This document shows, in pieces, positions 53,554 to 61,752 of a stretch of 64,000 nucleotides of DNA. Source of the DNA: Fibrobacterota bacterium (GTDB lineage Bacteria; Fibrobacterota; Chitinivibrionia; Chitinivibrionales; Chitinispirillaceae). The position numbers were made by a program, and so were the translations under genes. Under the pieces are notes generated by a model. That model searched no databases. It was given only the letters and a program-made list of their open reading frames with translations, and had not been told where the DNA came from. Where the stretch lies: positions 1-64,000 of the forward strand of contig JAEYNR010000057.1 in NCBI GenBank assembly GCA_023412475.1, read 5' to 3'. Position 1 is the first letter of the stretch, and every line of letters begins with the position of its first letter.

Positions 53554-54127
53554 TCAACTGTTTAAAAAACGATCCCCATAATGTTTCCATACCTGCTCTT
53601 CATAGAATGTGGCATATTTTTCTGCGTAAAGTTCACCTCTGGAGGATGCTCTCTGGGAAGAACTGCTGATACGATCAAAATGGTGCCCCAGCTCGTGAAG
53701 CAAGACATGAAGAAGTTGGAAAGCTTTTACAGAAGAGGGGTTAAATTTACACAGATAATTCTGGCCGATCTTTACGGTTTCAACATTGAGCCGCTTCAGC
53801 ACCAATCTGTGCTCTGCATAATAATCTGAAGGAATACTGCGCCAGCAATCCTGCTCCCAGGCACTGATTGCCACCACCTCCCCATCATACCAGCCATCAC
53901 ACCCAGGCTCTGCTCTGGCCAGTAATATATAGTCTAAACCTTGGGTAATATCGGTCCACTGCGGAAGCAGCTCAATAAATGAGCGTACAACTTTTCTAGT
54001 AAGAAAATGGCGAAAACCTTTTCCCGGAGGCTCTCGCCTGATAAGAAGCTCCCGGTTTTTAGAAGAGATACTTTTTCCTCTTTACTGGTCTAATGGATTG
54101 TTGCTTAAAATTTCTTTTCACCACCAT
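53554..54127 (-). pseudogene. Frameshifted zinc metallopeptidase-like gene
   Basis: From 54080 downwards an open frame reads as a coherent protein: LTRKVVRSFIELLPQWTDI, LARAEPGCDGWYDGEVVAIS, HVLLHELGHHFDRISS with HExxHxxxD zinc motif, and ends at 53554. In this frame no ATG, GTG or TTG is found upstream of the conserved part until a stop at 54083, only GTG codons well inside the domain (near 53880). An ATG at 54127 opens a short frame (MVVKRNFKQQSIRPVKRKK) that would join the long one by a one-base shift at the A5 run (minus strand, 54076-54072). Sequencing slip, real frameshift or programmed shift are all possible; a start at 53877 gives only 107 residues. Confidence 0.6.
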
Positions 54128-54179
54128 AATAAAATCAAAAAGCAACAGCCAGACCAGAAAAGAATCGCGAAGCATTATT

Positions 54180-54314
54180 TCACATACCAGCGACTCTCAG
54201 TCTCTCTACAAGGTTTTTTCTGGTTAATTTTCTATAAAGCAACAGTTTCACATAACCGATAACACTGTATATCGAACCAGCACCCACTGCCATTACCTTC
54301 ACCACTCCACTCAT
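54180..54314 (-). CDS. Small hypothetical protein
   Basis: A 44-residue frame with ATG 54314, preceded by AAAGGAGAG at six bases. It has a short hydrophobic stretch (AVGAGSIYSVIGYVKLLLY) and a basic tail (RKLTRKNLVERLRVAGM). It could be a single-pass small membrane protein. No family is recognised. It lies about 110 bases past the kinase-aldolase gene on the same strand. Confidence 0.45.
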   Translation of the reverse strand: MSGVVKVMAVGAGSIYSVIGYVKLLLYRKLTRKNLVERLRVAGM

Positions 54315-54423
54315 ACCACTCTCCTTTTTTTTTCTTCATCATACAATTGATAACTGTATTCATCAAGTTCTTTTTGCAGACCTGAGGAAATCAGTTTTTA
54401 GAAGTATAGCCGAAGAAGAGGAT

Positions 54424-55923
54424 TTAAAAACTTACCAGAGGAATCCTTCCCCTCTCAGGGTAACCCTCAATTATGGATGAGAGGATTTTTTTAAGCTGCA
54501 GGATCTCAACTTTCCCTTCAAACAACGCTTTTTTCGAAACAATCTCCTTTTGTATCTCCAATGCAGCGGTAAATTCAGACATTTCCAGTGACCTCTCCAA
54601 CTGAACATATATAGAAGGAAAACAGTTAGCCATAGAACTTACAAACCCTTTCGCACCCATTCTCATCGGCTCAACTATTTTACTGCTGCTTCCAATCAGA
54701 TAACAGGGAGTAAAAGGGATCAATTCACACTGAGCAGAGGAATCTTTGATTGCACTGTGAGCAACCTGAGTAAGTACCTCGGAAGTAACAGGGTTACCTG
54801 TATGTTTAGGAAAATTGTATAAAACCATAGGCACTTGACATATCTCAGCGACAGATTTAAAATACTGCACAAGTCCACTCTTTGGTGCACCGGAAAAGTA
54901 GTAAGGCGGAAGTACCATTATTACATCAGCTCCATGACGTACCGCTTTTTGTACCAGCTTAACAGTTGAGCCCAGACTTTCGGTTCCTGCCTGAAACATA
55001 ACCATCCCGGGAAAGTGTTCTCTGACTATATCAAGCAGCTCTATTCGCTCATCGTAACCAAGTGAGAAAAATTCGCCTGTAGTACCACTAACCAAAACTC
55101 TGCAGACCCCATTTGCATAAAGCCATTTCAAATGATCGATGAGGGCTTTTCTGCAGATCGTCTCATCTTCGTTAAAAGGAGTTGGCAGAGGTACAATTAA
55201 CCCTTCAATTACCGTCTGCTTCATTTGGCCTATAATAGCTTCAAAAAGATACATATACCTATTGTCAATTGATTCCAGAACCAGATTGTAATCATCATCA
55301 CAATAGATATGCACATCAGCCCGGCTTTTAGTCCCGGCCCCGTACTGCTCGAACTCCTGGATATTACTTTTAAGAAAATTAGTGATAGCTTTCTCACAGG
55401 AATGTCCTCGTTCGACCATATCACGTCCCAGACGGGTTTTAAGCTGGGTCTTGAGATCAGAATCGATAAAGATTGAGAAATCAAACAGTTCTCTGAAATG
55501 TTCAAAGGTCGCAATCTCCCCCTCAATTATGTTAAAACGAACTGGATTGTATTGGATTGTGTCTGGATACTCTCCAGTTTCCAAGTCATATAGAGGAGCT
55601 TCAATTGAATTTCCAGCACGCAGCTCTTTAATATGTTCAATTGCCAGATCAATCCTGTTGGCTTGTGGATGAGGACCCCACAATCCCAATTCTGCTCTTT
55701 GTTTACGTGTTTTCTTATAATTATCCAGGGTTAATATTGCTGCCTCTGGAAGCAATGAGGCCAGCTTTGCTGAAAAGGTGGTTTTTGCGCAGCCACCAGG
55801 GCCTCCCACTGAGATAAAAATCTTCCCTGAACGATCTTTAAACAGGTTGGTTATTGCCGCAGCTATCACTTTTTCTGGTCTGGAAAATGTATTTATAGGG
55901 TTATGAGTTTTATTATCAATCAT
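54424..55923 (-). CDS. Fusion of uridine-kinase-like P-loop domain and DapA/NAL-family aldolase
   Basis: A 499-residue two-domain protein. Residues 1-225 are a uridine kinase/phosphoribulokinase-type P-loop domain: Walker A GGPGGCAKTT (40-49), LTLDNYKK, PLYDLETGEYP (110-120), IIEGEIATF (132-140) and RLGRDMVERG. Residues about 240-499 are a complete dihydrodipicolinate synthase/N-acetylneuraminate lyase TIM barrel: IVPLPTPFNEDE, SGTTGEFFS (279-287), VLYNFPKHTG with the catalytic Tyr369, and AIKDSS with Schiff-base Lys393. Both active sites seem whole. I know of no standard enzyme with this architecture. It may phosphorylate a sugar and cleave or build a 2-keto acid in one pathway. GAGA precedes the ATG; no pathway genes are adjacent. 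Confidence 0.88.
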   Translation of the reverse strand: MIDNKTHNPINTFSRPEKVIAAAITNLFKDRSGKIFISVGGPGGCAKTTFSAKLASLLPEAAILTLDNYKKTRKQRAELGLWGPHPQANRIDLAIEHIKELRAGNSIEAPLYDLETGEYPDTIQYNPVRFNIIEGEIATFEHFRELFDFSIFIDSDLKTQLKTRLGRDMVERGHSCEKAITNFLKSNIQEFEQYGAGTKSRADVHIYCDDDYNLVLESIDNRYMYLFEAIIGQMKQTVIEGLIVPLPTPFNEDETICRKALIDHLKWLYANGVCRVLVSGTTGEFFSLGYDERIELLDIVREHFPGMVMFQAGTESLGSTVKLVQKAVRHGADVIMVLPPYYFSGAPKSGLVQYFKSVAEICQVPMVLYNFPKHTGNPVTSEVLTQVAHSAIKDSSAQCELIPFTPCYLIGSSSKIVEPMRMGAKGFVSSMANCFPSIYVQLERSLEMSEFTAALEIQKEIVSKKALFEGKVEILQLKKILSSIIEGYPERGRIPLVSF

Positions 55924-56039
55924 TTTTGTTATCTCTTTCTCTTAAGCCAAATACAGTAACTGTTTTTATGGAGCGAATAAATTTGCTGGTGTTAATACTG
56001 TCTTTTTAAGGGCAGATTCAGTTTAGTCAAATACTAACG

Positions 56040-56345
56040 CCACAAGCGGTAGCTTGATTGAGCGGCAAAGCCGCGAAAGCAAGAAGGCACGACAGTGCCT
56101 TTACGAGACATCTGGCTCCACTGGATTAGCCAGTGGTTTCCTGAAAGCCAGAAATGATAAAAGTACATTGATGAAAAAACCTGGTCAAGTAAGGTCAGAA
56201 GGCTGAAAACAGGATGATTATTCAGGGGGATTAAGAGAGGATGGTGCGGGTGCTTTCTCAGCGAAGCGAAAAAGAACAATATCAAGATTTCTTATAAAGC
56301 AGATGCTTATTATTGCACCCGAAAGGGCAACCCTTAGCGGGTGTT
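56040..56345. other. Hairpin-rich non-coding region
   Basis: Perfect inverted repeats follow each other: GCGGC/GCCGC (56062-56074); AAGGCAC/GTGCCTT (56084-56101); CCACTGG/CCAGTGG (56118-56136), itself enclosed by TCTGGCT (56111-56117) and AGCCAGA (56146-56152); and CACCCG/CGGGTG (56316-56343) enclosing AAGGG/CCCTT (56323-56335). The region lies between the kinase-aldolase and the PIN module. The frames in it lack start signals and family motifs. It could be a structured RNA, a mobile-element remnant or an untranslated region. Confidence 0.5.
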
Positions 56346-56354
56346 ATAAATGGT

Positions 56355-56516
56355 TCAACTGTTGTACTCGGGAGGTTTTTCATTAACATTTAGTATGGCA
56401 GCAGCTTTTTTCTGATAGAATTGCTCTCTTTCCTCGGTAGATTTTGCTTTCATTTTTTCCCGGTTTCTGTCCCGGATTTCGCGGGTCATTTTTACTGAAT
56501 CAAAGTTCTTTTCCAT
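56355..56516 (-). CDS. Small charged protein, putative antitoxin partner of the PIN protein
   Basis: A 53-residue hydrophilic protein, ATG 56516 with AGAGGT nine bases upstream. VKMTREIRDRNREKMKAK is rich in alternating basic and acidic residues, as in the small proteins that commonly neighbour PIN genes. It starts inside the last 17 bases of the PIN gene, so the two are translationally coupled. The order is toxin first, the reverse of classical VapBC. Function as an antitoxin is inferred from context. Confidence 0.6.
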   Translation of the reverse strand: MEKNFDSVKMTREIRDRNREKMKAKSTEEREQFYQKKAAAILNVNEKPPEYNS

Positions 56517-56970
56517 AGTTAGTTACCTCTCGTGGGGAGAATATTTCAATTGTTTTGTAACCATTTTCTATGTTGACAGCATTAAAGAGCCGTATTTTGT
56601 CGTATCTGACTATGTGCTTAAAGTTCCAGCTCACAAGCATATCGACACAGGCTATGGTTGCCAGTGCAATATGATTCATATCATCTACGAATCGTTGAGA
56701 TAAGATATTGTGCTGTAGATATGAATTGAGCAAACAGTTACTTTTGCCGTTTTTGTTTATGACCTCGATATTGCAGCCTAACAACTGCCGGTATTTTTCT
56801 TTTACCATCTCTGGTGCATCGGCTATTTCGGCAGCCACCAGAAATGAGGTTACCGCTTTGATTTTTTCATTTCTCAGATCCTCAAAGAGTGCATTTGACC
56901 ATACCATGAATTCATTATCGAAACAACCTCCTATCACCGAAGTGTCCAGGTAAACTCTTGGTATTTTCAT
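56500..56970 (-). CDS. PIN-domain ribonuclease, putative toxin
   Basis: A 156-residue PIN protein, a family of magnesium-dependent ribonucleases. Acidic active-site candidates are D9 in RVYLDTSVIGG, E48 in LVAAEIAD, D97 in RFVDDMNHIAL and the following D110/N116 (CVDMLVSWNFKHI). The whole protein is one PIN domain. A perfect palindrome lies about 40 bases before the start and a small coupled gene follows, which fits an autoregulated toxin-antitoxin pair. The ribosome binding site is poor. It is not of the close VapC family by sequence I can read, so the name is left open. Confidence 0.8.
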   Translation of the reverse strand: MKIPRVYLDTSVIGGCFDNEFMVWSNALFEDLRNEKIKAVTSFLVAAEIADAPEMVKEKYRQLLGCNIEVINKNGKSNCLLNSYLQHNILSQRFVDDMNHIALATIACVDMLVSWNFKHIVRYDKIRLFNAVNIENGYKTIEIFSPREVTNYGKEL

Positions 56971-57009
56971 TTTTTAAGTCGCAGGTTGAGTTTGAGAAAA
57001 AGGTTTTTA

Positions 57010-57042
57010 TTATACTGATAAAAAAGGTTTTTATCAGTATAA
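57010..57042. promoter_or_regulatory. Perfect palindrome upstream of the PIN gene
   Basis: Two perfect 15-base arms (TTATACTGATAAAAA at 57010-57024 and TTTTTATCAGTATAA at 57028-57042) flank three bases. It lies 40 bases before the PIN ATG and about 100 bases before the transporter remnant. It has no G/C-rich stem, so it is probably a protein-binding operator; the arms contain TTATACT-like promoter elements. Confidence 0.65.
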
Positions 57043-57144
57043 GCAAAAGCCTGCAAAAAAAGTACCAGCCCTTTAAATCACATTGCAATTACCCCTGAGA
57101 GACTTTATTTTTAAAGCCTCAAAATTTGGAAGGTCTACTTTTTT

Positions 57145-57640
57145 ATGAAAACGGGAATTTCCTTTAGGCTCAAATCTATTCATCCAGACATTCTTCTTTT
57201 TCTTGGCGCCTGCTGTTTCTGGGGTTTTTCCACTTCGGTTGGAGATGCCATATTCAACAATTTCCTTAACGAATCCTTTCAGATGAGTAACCTAAAGCGT
57301 TCGCTTCTGGAAGTTCCCAGAGAGTTGCCCGGATTAAGTGTTGTTTTTATTTCCGCACTCTTTTTTTTCCTCTGCAGCAGAAGGCTTGCTGCTCTGGCGA
57401 TGCTTTTCACATGTAACCCCTACCCTTCAGATGTCAGTGAGTCTGGATCATGTTTTTTCTATCTCCGGTGCACTTCTATGCGGTTTAATTTGGAAAAAAT
57501 GGGGCTATCAGTATGTGTTTCTTTTCGCTGCCCTTATCGCAGTAATCAATTTTTTCTCTGCACTGCGAATCAAAACCGGCTTAAAAGAAGCTACTGAAAC
57601 AGGAAAAGCACCAAAACTGCAACCTGCTGAATTACAATAG
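57145..57640 (+). pseudogene. Remnant of an MFS transporter, internal deletion and frameshift
   Basis: The first 80 or so codons from ATG 57145 are a transporter N terminus (HPDILLFLGACCFWGFSTSV, LLEVPRELPGLSVVFISALF). After about 57400 the frame turns to low-quality sequence. A different frame at about 57430-57640 reads as the last two membrane segments of a permease (VFSISGALLCGLIWKKWGYQ, YVFLFAALIAVINFFSALR). The two parts together give about 150 residues instead of 400 or more, so a large internal deletion and a frameshift have occurred. Confidence 0.7.
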
Positions 57641-58341
57641 CTTTTTCATGGAATACTATTGTAATTGTTTCAATATCCTTCCTCCCAAACCGTATCCTTT
57701 TTGTTAACTATTCACCCACTAATTTGAAAAACAAGGATACAACCTATGCCAAGAAAGCTTTTTAATAAGCTATTGAAACCGATTGTATATCTTATAATCA
57801 TTCTTTTCCTTGTAAGCACTGTAGCACCGACAGTTGCTTCGCTTTTCCCTTCAGAACCAAAAATTGTTTCCTCCAACTATCTGAATTAATCTGTCAGGCA
57901 AATCGATGATTTAGCCCACTATTGATTACGCCGGGAATCGGAATGGTGATCTTGGTTTTCGCTTACTTTCAAATTGGAGTTTTACTCCAATACTCTAAAC
58001 TCAAAAACAGGATTGCCTACAAGGTTTAATTCTGCGCGCAAAGATAAAAGACTGGCATCTGCGGAACCAGTGTTTAAAAAAAGACCTGGAGATAGAAGAA
58101 GCCTTTGACCAAAAAAGGGGATATTTCAATGACTCCATAATTTAATTTTATCCCTTAGCCTTTAACCGGGTGAGCAATCTGTTCATTTTTACAGTCCTCA
58201 ACAGTTTTCAGAATATGGATTTTCATGTTTTTGATGCCTTCACACATTCCGATGCCATTTCTGTTTAACTCCCTTTGTGACCTCACATACAGATAACTCA
58301 CTTAAACCCGGGCAGACACAGTAATCTTTGCGGGGAAATGA
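57641..58341. other. Decayed region with gene fragments
   Basis: No full gene fits here apart from a 47-codon frame (separate entry). A frame at 57910-58029 reads ITPGIGMVILVFAYFQIGVLL and ends QYSKLKNRIAYKV, like the last helix of a permease. On the minus strand 58155-58301 (GTG start) encodes 48 residues with no family match (GMCEGIKNMKIHILKTVED). These look like remains of older genes, in keeping with the transporter remnant before them. No repeat borders are seen. Confidence 0.4.
57746..57889 (+). CDS. Tiny hydrophobic protein or gene remnant
   Basis: A 47-residue frame starting at ATG 57746, with AAGGA eight bases upstream. MPRKLFNKLLKPIVYLIIIL begins a single hydrophobic helix, followed by a short polar tail (SLFPSEPKIVSSNYLN). 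It could be a small membrane protein, or the N terminus of a decayed permease, since a permease-like helix follows at 57910. Confidence 0.35.
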   Translation: MPRKLFNKLLKPIVYLIIILFLVSTVAPTVASLFPSEPKIVSSNYLN

Positions 58342-59955
58342 ATGAAAAAACTCGTTAGTTTTGCCTTATTTGTACTATTACCGGCTTTTCTCTTTGTGCA
58401 TTGCGGTTCAAAAAACTCGAAAGTTGAAGATGGGATAAAAAGTGGAACATTACATTTTGGAAATCAAACCGAACCCCAGGATCTCGATCCTCATATAGTA
58501 ACCGGAGTTCCAGAGTTTCACATCCTTCAATCTCTGCTTGAAGGACTGGTGATTCCAGACCCTGTGAATCTACACCCGCTCCCGGGTGCTGCCCGCTCCT
58601 GGGAAGTATCAGAAGACAACCTTAACTGGACATTTCATCTCCGAAGCAATGGACGCTGGTCTAATGGTGACACAGTTAAAGCATCCGATTTTGTCTTTTC
58701 CTTTCAAAGAATCCTCTCCCCTGCCCTTGCTGCCGAATACGCATATATGTTGTATTGTATCGATAACGCCGAAGACTATAACAAGTCTAAAATTGAAGAC
58801 TTCTCAAAGGTGGGTGTTAAAGCAGTCGATGACAGTACACTAATGATAAAGCTTGGAAAACCAACTCCGTATTTTCTCTCTCTCATAATGCACCATTCCT
58901 GGTATCCGGTTCATCCGCCAACCATCCTTAAGCACGGTAAGATCGATACCAGAGGAACCAAGTGGACACGGGCAGAAAATTTTGTGGGAAACGGTCAATT
59001 TACTCTCACCACCTGGCAGATAAATAGAACTATAACGGTTCGTAAAAATAAACTCTACTGGGATGCAGACAATGTGTCCCTGAATGAGATTAACTTCTAT
59101 CCAATCGAAAATATTCTCACAGAAGAACGCTCGTTTCGTACAGGACAACTGCACGTCACCACCGGACTTCCTCCACAGAAAATCGACTGGTATAAAGCAA
59201 ATAAACCCGATGAGCTTCGCATAGATCCATATCTGGGCACATATTACTATCTGATAAATGTGAACCGTACACCCCTGGACAATAAAAAACTCAGAAAAGC
59301 GCTTGCTCTGGCAATAAACAGAGATGAACTAACAAAACATGTCACCAGAGGCGGGCAAATTCCCGCAGGATGTTTCACTCCTTATAATACTGCAGGGTAC
59401 AGTTACGATACAGTGATGCGCTTTGATCCAGCAGAAGCCAAACGATTGCTTGTGGAAGCCAGTTTCGGTGAAAAGAACCCTGTTCCAACCCTTTCTCTTT
59501 TATATAACACTTCTGAATCTCACCATACTATCGCGCAGGCTATCCAGCAGATGTGGAAAGAACATCTTGGAATAGATATCACCCTGATAAACCAGGAATG
59601 GAAAGTCTATCTGTCTTCAACTAACAGTAAAGACTACGAAATTGCCCGGATGGGATGGATCAGTGATTATAATGACCCTAACTCATTTCTTGACCTCTGG
59701 GTAACCGGCAGTGGCAACAACCGCACAGGATGGTCAAACCCGGCTTACGACAGTCTCATCAATGCCGCTTCCATGGTATCGGATCAGTCAATACGTTATG
59801 AGTACTTCAGAAAAGCGGAATCTGTTCTGATGGATGAACTCCCGATAATTCCAATCTATTTTTATACTAATGTATATCTCTTGCACCCTTCAGTTAAGGG
59901 GTGGCATCCTAATATTCTCAACATTCACAACTATAAATTTATCAGCCTGGAATAG
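58342..59955 (+). CDS. oppA: Oligopeptide ABC transporter substrate-binding lipoprotein
   Basis: A 537-residue periplasmic binding protein (SBP family 5). The signal peptide ends in a lipobox-like FVHC (Cys21), so it is a lipoprotein. LHFGNQTEPQDLDPHIVTGV opens the mature domain, LVIPDPVNLHPLPGAARSWE and NWTFHLRSNGRWSNGDTVKA are diagnostic of the OppA/DppA family, and RKALALAINRDELT and PIIPIYFYTNVYLLHP complete it. It delivers oligopeptides to the permease. The start has a GGGGAA upstream. The gene heads the operon that continues with oppB, one base after its stop. Confidence 0.94.
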   Translation: MKKLVSFALFVLLPAFLFVHCGSKNSKVEDGIKSGTLHFGNQTEPQDLDPHIVTGVPEFHILQSLLEGLVIPDPVNLHPLPGAARSWEVSEDNLNWTFHLRSNGRWSNGDTVKASDFVFSFQRILSPALAAEYAYMLYCIDNAEDYNKSKIEDFSKVGVKAVDDSTLMIKLGKPTPYFLSLIMHHSWYPVHPPTILKHGKIDTRGTKWTRAENFVGNGQFTLTTWQINRTITVRKNKLYWDADNVSLNEINFYPIENILTEERSFRTGQLHVTTGLPPQKIDWYKANKPDELRIDPYLGTYYYLINVNRTPLDNKKLRKALALAINRDELTKHVTRGGQIPAGCFTPYNTAGYSYDTVMRFDPAEAKRLLVEASFGEKNPVPTLSLLYNTSESHHTIAQAIQQMWKEHLGIDITLINQEWKVYLSSTNSKDYEIARMGWISDYNDPNSFLDLWVTGSGNNRTGWSNPAYDSLINAASMVSDQSIRYEYFRKAESVLMDELPIIPIYFYTNVYLLHPSVKGWHPNILNIHNYKFISLE

Positions 59956-59956
59956 T

Positions 59957-60883
59957 ATGATCCGTTTTATAGCCAAACGAATCTTTCTGGAAACAATACC
60001 TGCACTGCTTGTGATTGCCACAATCACTTTCTTTCTTATTCGTCTGGCTCCGGGTGGACCTTTCAGCACAGAGAAAAGCATCTCAGCGGAAGTATTAGGA
60101 CAACTAAACTCCCATTATGGACTGGACAAACCACTTCTTACCCAGTACTTTCTTTATATCTCCAGGATGCTCACCATAGATTTTGGACCATCATTTAAAT
60201 ATCCCGGCCGCACAGTAACCGAACTTATTGCAGAGTCCTTTCCGGTGTCACTGGAGCTGGGCTTGTATGCTCTTATCATAGCTTTGGTACTGGGGATTCT
60301 CTCAGGAATGGTTGCAGCATCGAAACCCTCCTCTCTTCGAGACTATCTGACTATGACTATAAGCATGACCGGAATCTGTATCCCATCGTTTGTGTTAGGT
60401 CCTCTGCTGGTGCTTATTTTCAGTTTGAAGCTGGGATTATTTAATGTATCTGGATGGTATTCACCATCGGACCGGATTCTTCCTGCACTTAGCTTAGGGA
60501 TGGTATATGTGGCTTATATCTCCAGGTTGACCCGCGGAAGTCTTCTGGAAACAATGGTTCAGGATTATATAAGAACTGCACGGGCTAAAGGTCTTTCCGA
60601 AAAGATCATTATCTTCCGTCATGCACTGCGCGGAGCAATTCTTCCGGTGCTCTCATTTCTGGGCCCTGCCGCTGCCGGACTTATCACCGGTTCATTTGTA
60701 ATAGAGACCATCTTTTCGATTCCTGGACTTGGAAGATTTTTTGTTACTGCTGCCTTTAATCGCGATTACACCATGATAATGGGTACAGTGGTTTTCTATG
60801 CCCTGATAATGATAATTTTCAACACCATTGTAGATATCCTTATAGCTTTACTTAATCCCCGCCTGCGGAGCACTTTAAAATGA
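59957..60883 (+). CDS. oppB: Oligopeptide ABC transporter permease, OppB type
   Basis: A 308-residue inner membrane permease. MIRFIAKRIFLETIPALLVI is the usual start, then LAPGGPF and YGLDKPLLTQYF. The EAA loop is DYIRTARAKGLSEKIIIFRH, followed by ALRGAILPVLSFLG; the last helix ends FNTIVDILIALLNPRLR. ATG 59957 is one base after the oppA stop; a longer frame reaching 59870 lies inside oppA and is not used. It pairs with OppC in the membrane. Confidence 0.95.
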   Translation: MIRFIAKRIFLETIPALLVIATITFFLIRLAPGGPFSTEKSISAEVLGQLNSHYGLDKPLLTQYFLYISRMLTIDFGPSFKYPGRTVTELIAESFPVSLELGLYALIIALVLGILSGMVAASKPSSLRDYLTMTISMTGICIPSFVLGPLLVLIFSLKLGLFNVSGWYSPSDRILPALSLGMVYVAYISRLTRGSLLETMVQDYIRTARAKGLSEKIIIFRHALRGAILPVLSFLGPAAAGLITGSFVIETIFSIPGLGRFFVTAAFNRDYTMIMGTVVFYALIMIIFNTIVDILIALLNPRLRSTLK

Positions 60884-61749
60884 AATTAAAATCTACACTC
60901 GCAGGAAATTCACTTTTACGTGAAGGTATGCAGAGATTTCTTCGCAACCGTCTTGCTGTAACCGGGCTGATCTTTCTTTTCACCATGATTATTCTTTGTA
61001 TTGCAGCACCACTATTGACCTCCTACAGCTATGAAAGCCAGAAACTCTCCTCTGGAGCTACTCCTCCCGGTGCTTCTCATCTGATGGGAACCGATGTCCT
61101 TGGAAGAGACCTCTTTACCAGAGTACTGTATGGAGGAAGAGTCTCCTTTTCTGTTGGACTCTGTGCAACTCTGGTATCGGTTGTAATTGGTGTATGCTGG
61201 GGTGCAGTGGCCGGATGGTGTGGCGGTAGAGTAGACAGCATAATGATGCGCATAGTGGATATTGCCTATGCGTTTCCTTTTACAATATTTGTGATAATTC
61301 TCATGGTGTTTTTCCAAAGAAGTCTTCTGCTTTTATTTATGGCCATAGGTGCAGTAGAGTGGCTGACTATGGCCCGCATTGTACGTGGTCAGGTCATGGC
61401 TTTACGTCACCAGGAATTTATCGATGCAGCAATCGGACTTGGCCTGAGTCATCCCAAAATTTTACTCCGGCACGTTTTACCCAACATTACCGGACCGGTG
61501 ATAGTCTATGCTACTCTTACCATTCCGGCAATTATGCTTTTAGAAGCTTTCTTAAGTTTCTTAGGCCTGGGAGTGCAACCACCGGCAAGTTCATGGGGAA
61601 TATTGATACGTGAGGGAACCGAGGCTATGGAAGAGTATCCCTGGCTTCTTCTGTTCCCTGGAGCGATTCTCTCCCTCACTCTTTTTTCTCTCAATTTTAT
61701 CGGCGATGGATTGCGGGATGCACTCGATCCGAAATCATCGAGGGAGTAG
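60880..61749 (+). CDS. oppC: Oligopeptide ABC transporter permease, OppC type
   Basis: A 289-residue permease, with ATGA overlap to oppB. FLRNRLAVTGLIFLFTMI starts the membrane part. MGTDVLGRDLFTRVLYGGRV is the OppC/DppC signature, the EAA loop is EFIDAAIGLGLSHPKILLRH, and LLEAFLSFLGLGVQPPASSW follows. It ends GDGLRDALDPKSSRE, as the family does. It forms the channel with OppB. Confidence 0.95.
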   Translation: MKLKSTLAGNSLLREGMQRFLRNRLAVTGLIFLFTMIILCIAAPLLTSYSYESQKLSSGATPPGASHLMGTDVLGRDLFTRVLYGGRVSFSVGLCATLVSVVIGVCWGAVAGWCGGRVDSIMMRIVDIAYAFPFTIFVIILMVFFQRSLLLLFMAIGAVEWLTMARIVRGQVMALRHQEFIDAAIGLGLSHPKILLRHVLPNITGPVIVYATLTIPAIMLLEAFLSFLGLGVQPPASSWGILIREGTEAMEEYPWLLLFPGAILSLTLFSLNFIGDGLRDALDPKSSRE

Positions 61750-61752
61750 ATA

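Noticed and set aside
56034..56285. An 83-codon minus-strand frame in the hairpin-rich region
   Set aside because: No start signal or motif, and the composition follows the inverted repeats.
57010..57042. A terminator for the PIN or transporter gene
   Set aside because: The arms are AT-rich and lie upstream of both genes, so an operator is more likely.
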